Below, piece by piece: positions 31,288 through 42,852 of a DNA stretch of 64,000 bases. The first letter of the stretch is position 1; each line of letters begins with the position of its first letter. The notes under the pieces are model-generated. The model was not told the DNA's origin. It saw only the letters and a program-made list of their open reading frames with translations, and did no database searches. The DNA lies in assembly GCF_026151205.1 (NCBI RefSeq), contig NC_087076.1, positions 4,673,902 through 4,737,901 on the forward strand. Direction: 5' to 3'. Source of the stretch: Bolinopsis microptera. Taxonomy: Eukaryota; Ctenophora; Tentaculata; Lobata; Bolinopsidae. A program made the translations under genes and the position numbers.

Positions 31288-31368
31288 CGCGATCTGTAGG
31301 ATTCGAACCTACGCGGCCAGAGCCTGATTGATTTTAGTCAATCACCTTAACCACTCGACCAAGACCAC
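31288..31368 (-). pseudogene. tRNA-Ser pseudogene
   Basis: It is closely similar to the intact tRNA-Ser(AGA) at 31579-31660, but one base is missing in the anticodon loop (CTAAAATC where the others have CTAGAAATC). No normal 7-base loop with AGA can form. The acceptor 5' strand has also drifted (GTGGTCT) and pairs only with wobbles. Its flanks (31259-31437) are a direct repeat of 31550-31732. Confidence 0.8.
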
Positions 31369-31578
31369 ACTGATTAACTTTGAATTGTTTTATCAACAAT
31401 TTGAGTGGCAACTAACATCATGACTAACTTCCATGAGGTTACTTCTCTGGAACTAGGCTTCTCTAACACAAAGTTAAGTTCTTGAGAAACTCCTCCAGCC
31501 TTTCTAGACCTTTCCTCCTATTTGTTATTTAGTCGTATTTGGGAACAAATAAATCCAAAGGGTTAGTACAAAAGGATT

Positions 31579-31660
31579 CGCGATCTGTAGGATTCGAACC
31601 TACGCGGGCAGAGCCCAATTGATTTCTAGTCAATCGCCTTAACCACTCGGCCAAGATCGC
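31579..31660 (-). tRNA. tRNA-Ser(AGA)
   Basis: An 82-nt class II tRNA. Acceptor GCGATCT pairs with AGATCGC, with discriminator G. The D arm is GGCCGAGTGGTTAAGGC, the anticodon stem-loop ATTGA-CTAGAAA-TCAAT, the variable arm long, and the T arm contains GGTTCGAATCC. The anticodon AGA reads UCN codons after A-to-I editing. No CCA is encoded, as usual in eukaryotes. Confidence 0.95.
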
Positions 31661-31960
31661 ACTGGTTAACTTTGAATTGTTTTATCAACGATTTGAGTGG
31701 CAACTAACATCATGACTAACTTCCATGAGGTTACCATAAGCATGACGCATGTAGTTGATATGATATATATACACACCATGTGTTGCAGCCTTGTTGATAA
31801 TAAATGCAGCTCATTAGTCATTGAACTCAATTAGTAATTACCTTATCTAAAACTGACAAAGCTACCAAATCGAATTGTGTTGTGGATGACAGATGCAGCA
31901 TGTTCACAAGATTGTAGAATTAGGTCAAAATTAATTGTTATAAAATTGAATTTTGTCAGT

Positions 31961-32032
31961 GGCTCAATGGTCTAGGGGTATGATTCTCGCTTTGGGTGCG
32001 AGAGGTCCCGGGTTCAAATCCCGGTTGAGCCC
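31961..32032 (+). tRNA. tRNA-Pro(TGG)
   Basis: 72 nt: acceptor GGCTCAA/TTGAGCC with discriminator C, anticodon stem-loop CTCGC-TTTGGGT-GCGAG with anticodon TGG, and a T arm containing GGTTCAAATCC. It sits in the left arm of the palindrome, opposite in direction to the tRNA-Ser. Confidence 0.95.
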
Positions 32033-32541
32033 ATCACTTTTGTATTTTCAAGAAACATACTGCTCCTGTGTCACTCATACAAACTGTTTTCATTTCATTT
32101 CTTGTTGGACCCATCTGCCACATGGATTATGTAATGCACCAAATTCAGTAAATTTGTGTGTTTGTGAATAGCTACAGTTGTTAATCACCAGAGACTATCA
32201 GAACCAGGTTGCCTTCAGCAAAAATTTGCCAGCTATTTTTAACGTTACTAACCTTAATTCGAGCTAGTCTAGTTATCTTTTCGTATGTCTGCGGAGCTCA
32301 AAAATTTTAGCAACACCAACAACCAAGGTGACAGATGTTGACAGACAATTAGAATTTTTAGTACAAATCCGATCAAAGAACAATTATGGTGACATGTAAT
32401 GAATTATTGATAATCTTTCCATGCAGCTGCGCTGGCCTCACCAATATCTTAGCTACGAGACCATCAGACCTTGATAAAAACTATACTGGTACTGCAGTAT
32501 AGCGATGAAGAAAATACGGTCAATTAATTGGCTTAATTTGG

Positions 32542-33236
32542 AATACAACTTTAGCGCTCGACTTTCGAAAACTAAAATGTAAGTAATTCCGTAAAACAAC
32601 AAAAATATGCGCGCGGCGCTAATAAAAGTTATATTAAATTAAGTTTGTTACAAAATTATCAATTATGTTAATACAAATTTTAAAAACATGTTTGTTCGAT
32701 AATTTAATTAATAAGCGTGATAAAAATACGAAACATATCACCTATTTATTTGTTTACAAGCACGACGTAATTTCTCGACGTTGATTCACGATGTCAATTG
32801 AAAATCCTTCGTTTCTTATTTCGCCAATCTAAGGAAGATTTTTTAGAATTGATGTGCGGCGAGGCCCAGTTGTGCATTGCGCTACAATGCAAGTCTCGAC
32901 GTGAAAAAAAATTAAAGCTCATTTTACATAATGTACAAAATGTTGAAACTTTAAATATAAAGCGCAAAAATGAAAAATATTTCTAAGGGTTGATCAAATT
33001 AGTTTTGCTTTTTATATATCTCAGCAGGAAAATGATTTATTTTATATTTATATTCAATTTTAGCATTTTCAGTATTGGGTCGAATCGATTTTGATAATTT
33101 TCAATTGGCATAATCGTAACAAACTTAACATACATTTTATTAGCGCTGTGCACATGTTTTTGTTGTTTTACTGTTTACGGAATTAATTAATTTCTTATAG
33201 TTTAGTTTTTCGAAAGTCGAGCGCTGAAGTTGTATT
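32542..33236. mobile_element. Inverted-repeat element of about 0.7 kb in the palindrome centre
   Basis: The left end AATACAACTTTAGCGCTCGA (from 32542) matches the inverted right end ending at 33236, and similarity runs inward for about 100 bp (CTTTCGAAAA, AATTCCGTAAA, AAAACAACAAAAA, AGCGCTAATAAAA, TTAAGTTTGTTAC blocks). The internal part is A+T-rich and has a 62-codon frame that I do not recognise. No clear target duplication is seen. It looks like a non-autonomous DNA transposon. Confidence 0.6.
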
Positions 33237-33437
33237 AACGGGTGATACTCGTAAAATATTTATTTCAAGACCGTCGACGAGTCCAACTCGACGCCCGTCT
33301 TTGTAGGTTATAAACTAAAAAAAGTTGTCACCTTGGTTGTTGGTGTTGCTAAAATTTTTGAGCTCCGCAGACATACGAAAAGATAACTAGATTAGCTTGA
33401 ATTAAGGTTAGTAACGTTAAAAATAGCTGGCAAATTT

Positions 33438-33516
33438 TTACCTGAGGACCCCAGGCTATTATGTTCATTAGCGAATAAAGATTTGGCGGAATGACAGGCT
33501 GAGCGCGGCCCAGTAA
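33438..33516. mobile_element. 79-bp hAT-like miniature element
   Basis: The ends TTACCTG and CAGTAA are imperfect inverted repeats. The 8-bp duplication GCAAATTT lies on both sides (33430-33437 and 33517-33524). The equivalent site in the other palindrome arm is empty and has one copy of GCAAATTT (read inverted), so this is a genuine insertion after the arms formed. A second copy is at 52185-52264. An 8-bp duplication suggests the hAT superfamily. Confidence 0.85.
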
Positions 33517-33720
33517 GCAAATTTTTGCTGAAGGCAACCTGGTTCTGATAGTCTCTGGTGATTAACAACTGTAGCTATTCACAAACATACAAATTTACTG
33601 AATTTGGTGCATTACATAATCCATGTGGCAGATGGGTCCAACAAGAAATGAAATGAAAACAGTTTGAAATTTGAATGGGTGACACAGGAGCAGTATGTTT
33701 CTTGAAAATACAAAAGTGAT

Positions 33721-33792
33721 GGGCTCAACCGGGATTTGAACCCGGGACCTCTCGCACCCAAAGCGAGAATCATACCCCTAGACCATTGAGCC
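33721..33792 (-). tRNA. tRNA-Pro(TGG), second copy
   Basis: Identical over its 72 nt to the copy at 31961-32032, in inverted orientation in the right arm of the palindrome. Confidence 0.95.
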
Positions 33793-34087
33793 ACTGACAA
33801 AATTCAATTTTATAACAATTAATTTTGACCTAATTCTACAATCTTGTGAACATGCTGCATCTGTCATCCACAACACAATTCGATTTGGTAGCTTTGTCAG
33901 TTTTAGATAAGGTAATTACTAATTGAGTTCAATGACTAATGAGCTGCATTTATTATCAACAAGGCTACAACACATGGTGTGTATATATCATATCAACTAC
34001 ATGCGTCATGCTTATGGTAACCTCATGGAAGTTAGTCATGTTAGTTGCCACTCAAATCGTTGATAAAACAATTCAAAGTTAACCAGT

Positions 34088-34169
34088 GCGATCTTGGCCG
34101 AGTGGTTAAGGCGATTGACTAGAAATCAATTGGGCTCTGCCCGCGTAGGTTCGAATCCTACAGATCGCG
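34088..34169 (+). tRNA. tRNA-Ser(AGA), second intact copy
   Basis: Same 82-nt sequence as 31579-31660, inverted, in the right arm. All stems and the AGA anticodon loop are intact. Confidence 0.95.
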
Positions 34170-34306
34170 AATCCTTTTGTACTAACCCTTTGGATTTATT
34201 TGTTCTCAAATACGACTATAACAAATAGGAGGAAAGGTCTAAAAAGACGGGAGGAGTTTCTCAAGAACTTAACTTTGTGTTAGAGAAGCCTAGCTCCAGA
34301 GGAGAT

Positions 34307-34906
34307 ACCTTTAGAGACCCAATGTTGGATTTGTTCTTTTCAAACTTTCATAGGAATTACGTTTATACATCAAAAGTTTTTAGCAGCAATTCAAATTCAT
34401 TTTGTTTAGGTACCTTTTGACATTATAGTGATCAAAGGTCTGTTTAACCATGTTCTTTTGATCTATCATGATGGATCTCCTATTTGGATCTCCCTGTGAT
34501 TTAATAAATCGACTGATCCCTCTACATTGGGTTTGATATAGTTTGATATCTTTTGTTAAGGAACTCATATTTGTGTATATTGGATTTAAAACTATAAATC
34601 GTAAACTTCAAAAAAGATTCAATGGTCAAGTGGATGGAATCGACAAAGAACATTCATTATAAACTATTTCACAGACATTGTGTCTTTACACTTAGACTAC
34701 AGATACTATAAAGCAAAATGATACTTACAATGGAGTGAATTAGACAACAAGTAGCTTTGAAAGTAATTATTAAATATACCTAGAAATAGTTTGATGACGA
34801 CTTAACTAATAGAATAAATATGTTTATTCTAGTTAAGTCGTCAACAAACAATTTATATGTATATTTAAGAAACAATTATAAAAAGCAGCAGATTCAGTAC
34901 ACTCAC
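34307..34906. other. Region downstream of the last recognised sushi exon
   Basis: No clear exon. A weak minus-strand candidate (about 34732-34782, phase-compatible, donor gtaagt) could continue the sushi gene, but its product has no sushi pattern. A hairpin lies at 34789-34849. Confidence 0.3.
34789..34849. repeat. Hairpin near the 3' side of the sushi gene
   Basis: GTTTGATGACGACTTAACTA and AGTTAAGTCGTCAACAAAC form a near-perfect stem that extends through AGAATAAA/TTTATTCT with a two-base bulge and a very short loop. Confidence 0.7.
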
Positions 34907-37900
34907 CCTTATTCACACAAAATGGTGTGGAGGAGAAGAAGAAGCTCTTATCATTATCACAAGTAATCACGTGACTACCTATCAGCACGTGATCAGAGTC
35001 ACATGACACTGTCACCACTGTGCCATGTCTTACAGGAAATGTTGCTGTTGTTAGGAGGTGGTTCACTAATAGAGGGCCGTCACACTGAACTGAAATACAG
35101 TGAAGAGACTAATCATTAATAAAAATGACCGTGTGAAAGTATAAACCCAGTTCAGAATGATTGAAGTACAGCTGATTTGAATGATGGAATATTCTTCCAT
35201 GTCTGAAAGCTTCTGATAGCATTAGCAGCATCAAATATATATATGAGGACGTTATGCAGTAATACGTATTATATTCCGTCACCATAATAAAGTTAAGGTG
35301 ATTATAGTACTTTTTTCTAATATCACCTATTTGGCAAGAAGGGAAGTGTGTAAAAGTGAACTGTCCTCCCTCGTAACACGTGATAACAGAGTCTCCTAGC
35401 AAAGTGTAACCATAGTTACAACCCACCATCACCTCAGTGCTGTACACTACAGGTAGAGGGATCTCTATCTTCAAGTGCTGAAGAGAACCTGGCAGATTCC
35501 TGCACTCGTCTGAAACACAAATCATTCTTAAATATAATACTCCTTAGTGGAGCGTGCAATGATCAATCATCGGATGACTTTGTCTATTATTTAATTTCAG
35601 ACTCGAATATTGACTAGTCGACATATTAATGTAAGTGTCTGAACTTCTATTGAACATGATTATATCATAGGATCAGAAATATGTGCTATATTCACAGCAG
35701 GCTCTCACCTAAGACACAGGAAGGCACCTCTTCATAAGAGAACTCTCTCTCCTTCACACAAGTAATAGAACTATCTCCCACTAAAGAGTAGCCTGGTATA
35801 CAGTGTATCTCAACAGTTGTTCCGTAGTCTACAGGGAGAGCTCTATCTGTTCTAATGTTGAAGATAGCTGGTAACTTTACACAGGTGTCTGTAGAAGACA
35901 AATATAATTCAGAACAAGAATATAGCAGGCGAGTTGTTAGCATGTCCATACAAGATTTATCAAAAGAGAATTGTTTTACAGCTTGCATGGCGATTATAAG
36001 GAATATGAATTGAGTCCCAGTTTAACAGAAAAACTATTTTCACTGTATTACAGAGTTTTTTTTCTACCATATACTCCATTATCATGAAACTGAACTGTAT
36101 TGTAAAGATGTAGCTAACCTTTAGAACAAGAAGGCTGAGTCCTGTAACTAAATAAAGCATCTCCTTGACACATGATAGTTGTGTCTCCTGACGTCAGAGT
36201 GTATCCAGTCTCACAGTTAACACGCACTTCGATTCCTTTAGTCACGGGAAACACTGTGTTTGTTATCAGGAATTGTCCAGTAGGAAGTTCGTTACAAGTG
36301 CCTATCAGGATAATAATTAGTTCAAAGTTAGTATTATTTCTGATTATTCCGCCATTTTACTAAAGGAGAAAGAAAACTAACGGGATTTAACCTTGTCTTA
36401 TTAAGAAGCCTATGCCAATTATCTTTGCAATGACTTAACAATTTGATATGTTATAATAATTCGATAATTTCCTGTAACTTTGTACTGTAGCATTTAAACA
36501 TACTCTTACCAACTAGATTACACTTAGGTGTCACCCCGTATGTGTACCCCTCCCCATCTTCACAAATGATAACACTATCTCCTCTCAGCTCCACCCCTAC
36601 CTCCCCACATGTCACTGTTACTTCAGCTCCGTAGTTTACTGGGAAGGTCTCTGATGTGGTCAGCTCAACTAGTTCAGCTGGTAAACCGGTGCATTTTTCT
36701 GAAAACAAAAGGCATTTAGAAAGTGTTATCTTACAGCGAGGAATAGTAGTTGTAGAATACTATTTCTCTAGATTGGTGCAAGGAAATTCAATGTATGAAC
36801 AGTAAATACGCTACATCAAATGAATCAACGGGACCTCCATGATAAACAACAAGGCCGGCCACTGAAGAAATAAGACTCACATTGATTAATGTAAGTCAAT
36901 TAACGAGATATGCACTAACTCTGACTACAGGAAGGTTCTGTCTCATATCTAAAGGTATTCCCTTTCAAGCAGGTGACGAGACTGTCCCCTAGTAGTTTAT
37001 ACCCTGTGTCGCAAGATAATGAGACTGGAGATGAGTAGTCCACAGGGAAGGTAGTTGTAGTTACAATCTTGTCAATATCAGGAACACCCTGACAATTATC
37101 TGAAATAAGATAATTAATTAGTATAGTGAACTATCGTGAAATATAGTGCAAAACATAGTGGGACTGTGAGACTAGATACACTCAGGGTACAGGATTATCA
37201 CGTGTCAGGGAGAGACGCTCTGTTTACAGAACAAATTCTAGACCGTAACACAATAACAAATTTGATTGCTCAAGATGATTTTAAAAAAAAAAATGTAAAT
37301 GGAGTTAAAGCTTCTACCAACCGTTTTTAACTTGCGAAGAAAATAAAATTGAAGCATTCGCAATATAACATAGAGATAAGAGACATGTGCACTAAATTAG
37401 TCTCTGTTCCTACCTATTACACAGACTGGCAAAATGTCTCCTGAGTGCTGAAACTCGGTGTCTTTAACACAGGTCAATACATCTTCTCCTGTCAGTTGGT
37501 AACCAGTATTGCAAGTCACTGTAACCAATGTGCCCGGGGCCACAGGGAACACAGCTGTTGTTACCATTTCAGTCCAAGTATGATTCAGATCTCTACAGGA
37601 CTCTTGATGGATTTTAGGTCAAAGTATTATATTATTTTGTTATAAATTTACCAGTATTACAGTGCCTGTGATCTTACTAAAATGGTACCCCACTTTTTTG
37701 CAAATATCATGATTTACTATTTTTATTTTTCAAATATATGCTCATTACAAGATACCATTAGAAACTAATCAGGTAATCAATTAATCTTACCACACTGAGA
37801 TTGCTGGGTATTAGCTTTAGTATTGGTTGGGCACTGAAAACACAGCCCTGATCCCCTACTACTGTAATGGTTAGTCTCACACTTCACACACTCTGACATT

Positions 37901-40900
37901 AAACTGTTCTTGTAGAAACCAGCTTCACAAGGGTCTGAAAATTAGATAAGTTCAGTGTAAAGACGTGAAAACCTGTGGTTACAATGGGTTATAATATAAT
38001 CTGCAGATTTTAAATTTGCAAGGGCCTCATTTTCATAATAAAGAAAAACTCAACAGCAGCATTATTCAAATAATGTAAGATATGAAAGAAGTGATGGTAT
38101 TGTTAATGGTAGGAAGGTGACCCACATTGTTCTGACACACCCGACACACGCCGTTAATTCGGCGATAGATTGACGCTGGGAGCTATCTGTCACGGATCAG
38201 AAGGTTCACTTCCCTACTTTCCTTATTACAGTATTACTTAAGTTATAAAGCTTATATTGTAAAATTAACTAAAAATGTAACATACTGCAGGCGCTCTGGT
38301 GGTAGTTAACTTCATGTCCTATGTTGCATCGTTTACACACTGTCATGCCAACCTTTCTGTACTCATGTTGAGGGCACTTCTCTGAAAGATCACGTATAGT
38401 AATATCAATAAAATTTAATTCTAAATCTTTATCAATGTCAATAAGCCTAATCTACATTAATATCCAGTCTTAAAAAGTTGAAAAAGAGATCATTCCTTGT
38501 TGTTTTCCCAATTATAACATTACATACCACAATTAGTTCGGAGAGGGTTTGATCTGTAACCCTCCAGACACCACGAACAACTAGATCCTCCACGACCACC
38601 GTTACTGTCCTAGTGAGCACAACACACATTCCTTCTCAGAGTTCCTGTACTGACCAGCTGGGCAGTCTGTGTATGCCGTAATTTCGGACACGTGGATACA
38701 CCCCGTATATTTGTATAGTGTTTTAGGATGGTGTACCGTCAGTAAAAGTGTGTCCCCGCAGGTGTTTTGACAGTCAGTGTAGTGTAAATTGTCTGTTGTG
38801 TTTAGTGTTTGTGATATTCGTAGTGTGCCACACAGCTCCTCTGTCTCGGTATTTGTATCGATGAGAATCACTTTCGTGTCATCCATTCTATGCTTCTGTA
38901 AGGAATTTAGATGGGTTTGAGCGATAAGGATTTTTTTCACACAGCGAGTTGAAGAGAATTGCAATCTAAGCCAAATTTTAGTATCATGGTAACAAGCGCT
39001 GTGATAACTTGAGTCTTCCCAATTAAGGTTCCCATCAAAACTGTTAGCAACTGTTCCAGAGTATATTTTACCACTCGCTTCACCAGAGACAATTTCGATC
39101 TTCGTTTCCCCTTGAAAGTAAAGGAAATAAATATCAGCAGACTTTTCAGAGATTCAAGATGCTTAGCTCATTTATGATTTACACTCCGTAACTTGATTTA
39201 AAATAGATTTTCCGCAACAAACTAAAGACAGTGTGCTTAACAAATACCTGGCAGAAGGGAAGTAGTGCACGGAGTACCCCCAACATCAGCTAATGGACAA
39301 GCAGAGCACTGAGCAGCCCCGTTATTATAGACCCCTGCTGAACAAGGCACACATATCCCTCCCTCATCCCTGTAGTAGTTAACAGGGCACTCCATATACA
39401 CTGCTATCTCCCTTATCTGAATACACCCCTCCTCTTCCTTGGTAGTCTTCATCACTGTTAGTTGAATCATGTCACCACAGTGCAGGGAACAGTCAATATA
39501 GTGATAAGCTCCCACCAGTGTCTTGTAACTTCCACTCAGTCTGATAGTCCCACATAAGTGCTCCTCTTTGGTCAGCGTGTTTATCAGTACAACTTTAGTG
39601 TGATCCATTCTGGCTTCATGAAAAAAGCCCAGAAATTCCTGGGCTATGCTGACTTGTTTAACACAGCGCGCGCCTGTAAATCTCATCCTGAACCAATGCT
39701 CGACATTGCGTCCACATATAGTGCGTGAGGAGGTTTTCATATCTCCATCCACCGCTTTTGCTGATCTGTACTGCCATTTTTTTATCGTAGTGGAACTCTG
39801 TTCAACTGAGGCTATCGCTATCTTGTGGAACACTGTAATAAATTTAAGTTTTAACATTATTAGACGATGATTTTACAATACCTATATTATATTTGCGTTG
39901 CGATCCGGTATTATTTCTCAGTTATTTCCAAGTCATGTCAGTGACAGGTCACAACTGTTTATTATAAACCGTTATCTTACTATATACAAAACGATACGAT
40001 ATAATATATATATTATATACATATAGGTAGGTATAAATATCTGTTGCCATTTCACTGACACCACGACATCAACTTTAACACGACTTTCCACAGAAACCGT
40101 GAGAGATATAATATACTTTTTTGGCTGGGTTTAATGCTTTCATGGCCTTTTGACCAGTATGAAGAAATACAAAATCGACCAAGGAATAAATGATTTAGGT
40201 CTCGAAAATTGGACCCCAGGTGGTTTCAAAATCACAAAATAAACAAATGTCGTTGTCTCTTCTCACCACTTTAGAGTTCCTGCTAGTATAAGTAATGTAC
40301 TATGGCCAGTAAACAAATTTCAGTTAGGGCAACTATACCAAAATAAAGTTGTACAGTTATATTAACAAAGTTGTGAGAACCAATATGTTTTTGAGGTAAT
40401 TTACTTAACACTGACCTTGACAACATGCTCCCTCAGTTCCAGTATTCCATATTACCTCATCTCTTTCCTCTCCCTCCCATCTCCACAGCTCAACATTCTT
40501 TGTGTTCTCCACTACAAGCTCTAGTGTATTATTTACATTGGAGAGGTCTGCTGTATTGCTGCTCCATAATGATCTACTGCTGCTCGAGTAGAGAACCAAG
40601 TTTCCGTCACTCTGAAATACCGACCATTTGAATTGAAATTTCAAGTGAACTGTGGAGAGGATTTGGTTTTATGATATCAATTGAGCCCCAGGATACATAA
40701 TATAGACTATAGACTATACAGTAGTTAGGGGGGGGGGGGGGGGGGGGGTGGGGGGTTACCTATTAGTTACTCATTAAACCAACCTGGAATCCAAGACCTC
40801 TTGGGTCAACATCCTGTGCTGCTGTGTAGGTTTGCCATATAATTCTCTCAGTGTCAGTGCAGATAAGAGCCAAGTTGCCATCAACCCGCATTTCCAGTCT

Positions 40901-41133
40901 AGCTTGACCATTGCTGGAGGTTATTGACGTTCCTTGTCTTATCCAGGAGCCCGTTTCCTCCGGTCTTATGCATTTGTTTTCCGAGCAACCTGGTTTGTGG
41001 TTAATAATGATGATAAAAGTGAGGACTGAGTGATTGAAATGGGATTGCTAAATCATGGTTACAGCTTACCTTGTGATAGACCCTCCAAGATATTGACCAA
41101 GAAGAGAAGGAGCAAGTATGATCTTCTTGACAT
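34907..41133 (-). CDS. Secreted modular protein: B-lectin, two fucolectin-like domains, Cys-rich repeats, seven sushi domains (3' end open)
   Basis: Exons in coding order: 41070-41133, 40784-40989, 40416-40611, 39248-39832, 38528-39110, 38286-38381, 37791-37934, 37414-37602, 36920-37099, 36510-36698, 36119-36301, 35709-35888, 35327-35509, 34907-35089. It starts with a signal peptide (SYLLLLFLVNILEG), then a bulb-type lectin domain with two DGNL motifs. Two F5/8- or fucolectin-like domains follow (each with AxDG, RMDxTKV, CGTI/CGTL, CGD), each leading into Cys-rich TNFR/ephrin-receptor-like segments. Seven sushi modules follow, each one phase 1-1 exon of 180-189 nt with four cysteines. The role is probably extracellular recognition or adhesion. 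Exon 5 is 2 nt too short for its phases (see findings). The last exon ends at a donor, so a C-terminus or membrane anchor is still missing. It diverges from the phosphatase gene. Confidence 0.85.
40728..40755. repeat. Poly(G) tract
   Basis: A run of about 21 G, then T, then six more G, in the intron splitting the B-lectin domain of the sushi-type gene. Confidence 0.95.
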
Positions 41134-41846
41134 AATGGCTTCCAGTGCAATGGCAGAGATTTAACTCATAAAAATTGATAACTGATTGACTAAAATAAGA
41201 GAAGTTCGTGATTAAAAATATAGGAAAGTTTCAGTTACGAAAAAGATTTCCTGGTACACCGACCAAATAAATAAAACATACATCAACTATAAGAGCAGTC
41301 GGTAAGGAAACTACACAATAATATTATCGACATCAAATAGGGAGTTAGCTCAGCCGAGGGCGGCTCAATATAGTACAGGGAGTACAGAACATTAGTTTTA
41401 ATGTTATTGTTTACTCCACCAGAGAAGCAGATCATAGTAGGATAGTGAGTGCGTATGTGGTTCGTGACTTAGTGACTAACGTGTTTACTGTTTAGGGGTT
41501 ACTGATGGTGTGGCTCATTACATCGCTCTAGGATTGTGGGGACTAACTGCGGTTTGCTTTCCTAAAACATGGAGTCGAGCAAAGAACCGACTAAGTAAAT
41601 AGGTCTAGTCTAGAGAATAATGATCTTTGTATGCTGTATACTGAGAGAAGCAACCATCATATTCCCAAATCTAGAACACAAGAAAGTTTTTTGTATTTGG
41701 AAGCAAAATGCTGGAATTTAACTCTAGTGAACATTGAAGCGATGTAGAATGAACTGTCAGATGCTCGCAATGTATAAAAGTATAAAATCTCATGTTTATG
41801 TTGGACGTTATAGTTAATGGTGTCTCATCAGTCATCATATTAGGAT

Positions 41847-41905
41847 GCAGTGAAACTATCGGACTACGATGTATGGGGACTTGCCACCCCACGGCAATAT
41901 CAAAA
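41847..41905 (+). repeat. 59-bp dispersed repeat, copy 1
   Basis: It shares about 55 of 59 bases, same strand, with 45749-45807 (GCAGTGAAACTATCGGACTA, then TGTATGGGGACTTGCCACCC). This copy is about 0.7 kb upstream of the sushi-type gene; the other is in a phosphatase intron. Function unknown. Confidence 0.85.
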
Positions 41906-42852
41906 ACACTCTGTTACATCGTTTCCTGTTAATATAAAACTCCGTTACTAATTGAACTCAGTGAAACAATAACTAAACTCATGTAAATGTCTAATAAAAT
42001 ATAAAATACAATATAGTGTACTACTAGAAAGCTTAATAATTAACTATGAATGAGTAATTATGGTAAATAAAACTATTCCAACACAACCAAAGAAACAGCT
42101 CTCGGAAAAGGTAACACGGCATATGAAATAATCAAAACAGAATCGAACAAATGTCGACACTAAATCTATAACCGAGCACGTGTGCGTTACCACTCGTGCA
42201 CATCTAAGTTTGACCCATATCTATAATCTCTGAAATTTCTGAGCAATTCTAAGAAGAATTACGTGAGATATTAAAGGTTTGCGTGTGGGCAGTTACTTCT
42301 GGGCCACCCTGTATAAAGTTTTCAATGTATTCGCATTACAATTAAAATATGCAGCAAAACCGACAAAAAAGGCTATAAAGCTATAAATTCTGACTATAGC
42401 ACTAGCAAAGAAGACTATTTATAGCTAGTCTTTGCAAAACTGATTAGGCAATCATTGTTTAAGGAGGAAAATTATGAATAACAAGTGATAAAGCTCTGTT
42501 CTTTTGTTAGCAAATTGCCGACGGTTTAAAAAAAAATACCTCAAGAATAAATTACTATAAGATAGGCAAATTAGTTTTCTTTCTTCCTTTCAAAATGTCA
42601 CTAGAATAACCTGTTATACCAATTATAGGCTTAAAGGGTCTGTCAGTTAACAATGCTTTATCAATTATCATTCATGATGCTCCCCTGAAACAATAATTGG
42701 CTAATCAGTTTAACAAATTGCATACAGTCTACTACAGTCTACTTTTAACTTCTTGAAGACGCCTTTACCAGTGGTTAGGGGTACTGATGATTCGGTAATT
42801 TTAACGACATAACGGACACTTTAAGTTTATGCACAGTGCAGAATTCCAAATA

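Larger units (their letters stand above)
31441..34306. repeat. Large inverted repeat (palindrome) with tRNA genes in both arms
   Basis: The left arm (about 31441-32343) and right arm (about 33327-34306) are inverted copies, roughly 0.9 kb each and nearly identical where I compared them. The centre is about 1 kb of non-symmetrical sequence. Each arm carries one tRNA-Ser(AGA) and one tRNA-Pro(TGG). The right arm is longer by an 80-bp insertion (33438-33516) plus its target duplication. Confidence 0.9.

Noticed and set aside
31953-32171. Frame starting in the tRNA-Pro region (and its inverted twin at 33612-33800)
   Set aside because: It runs through the tRNA gene; the identical twin only reflects the palindrome.
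32798-32986. 62-codon frame inside the palindrome spacer element
   Set aside because: No recognisable motif, A+T-rich, too short to be a transposase.
34440-34535. Resemblance to 43750-43845 (shared GATGGATCTCCTATT and CCCTCTAC)
   Set aside because: Only short blocks match; could be an old repeat but not enough to call.
34732-34782. Small candidate exon continuing the sushi-type gene
   Set aside because: Phase and splice sites are acceptable, but the product has no sushi or membrane-anchor character; not added.
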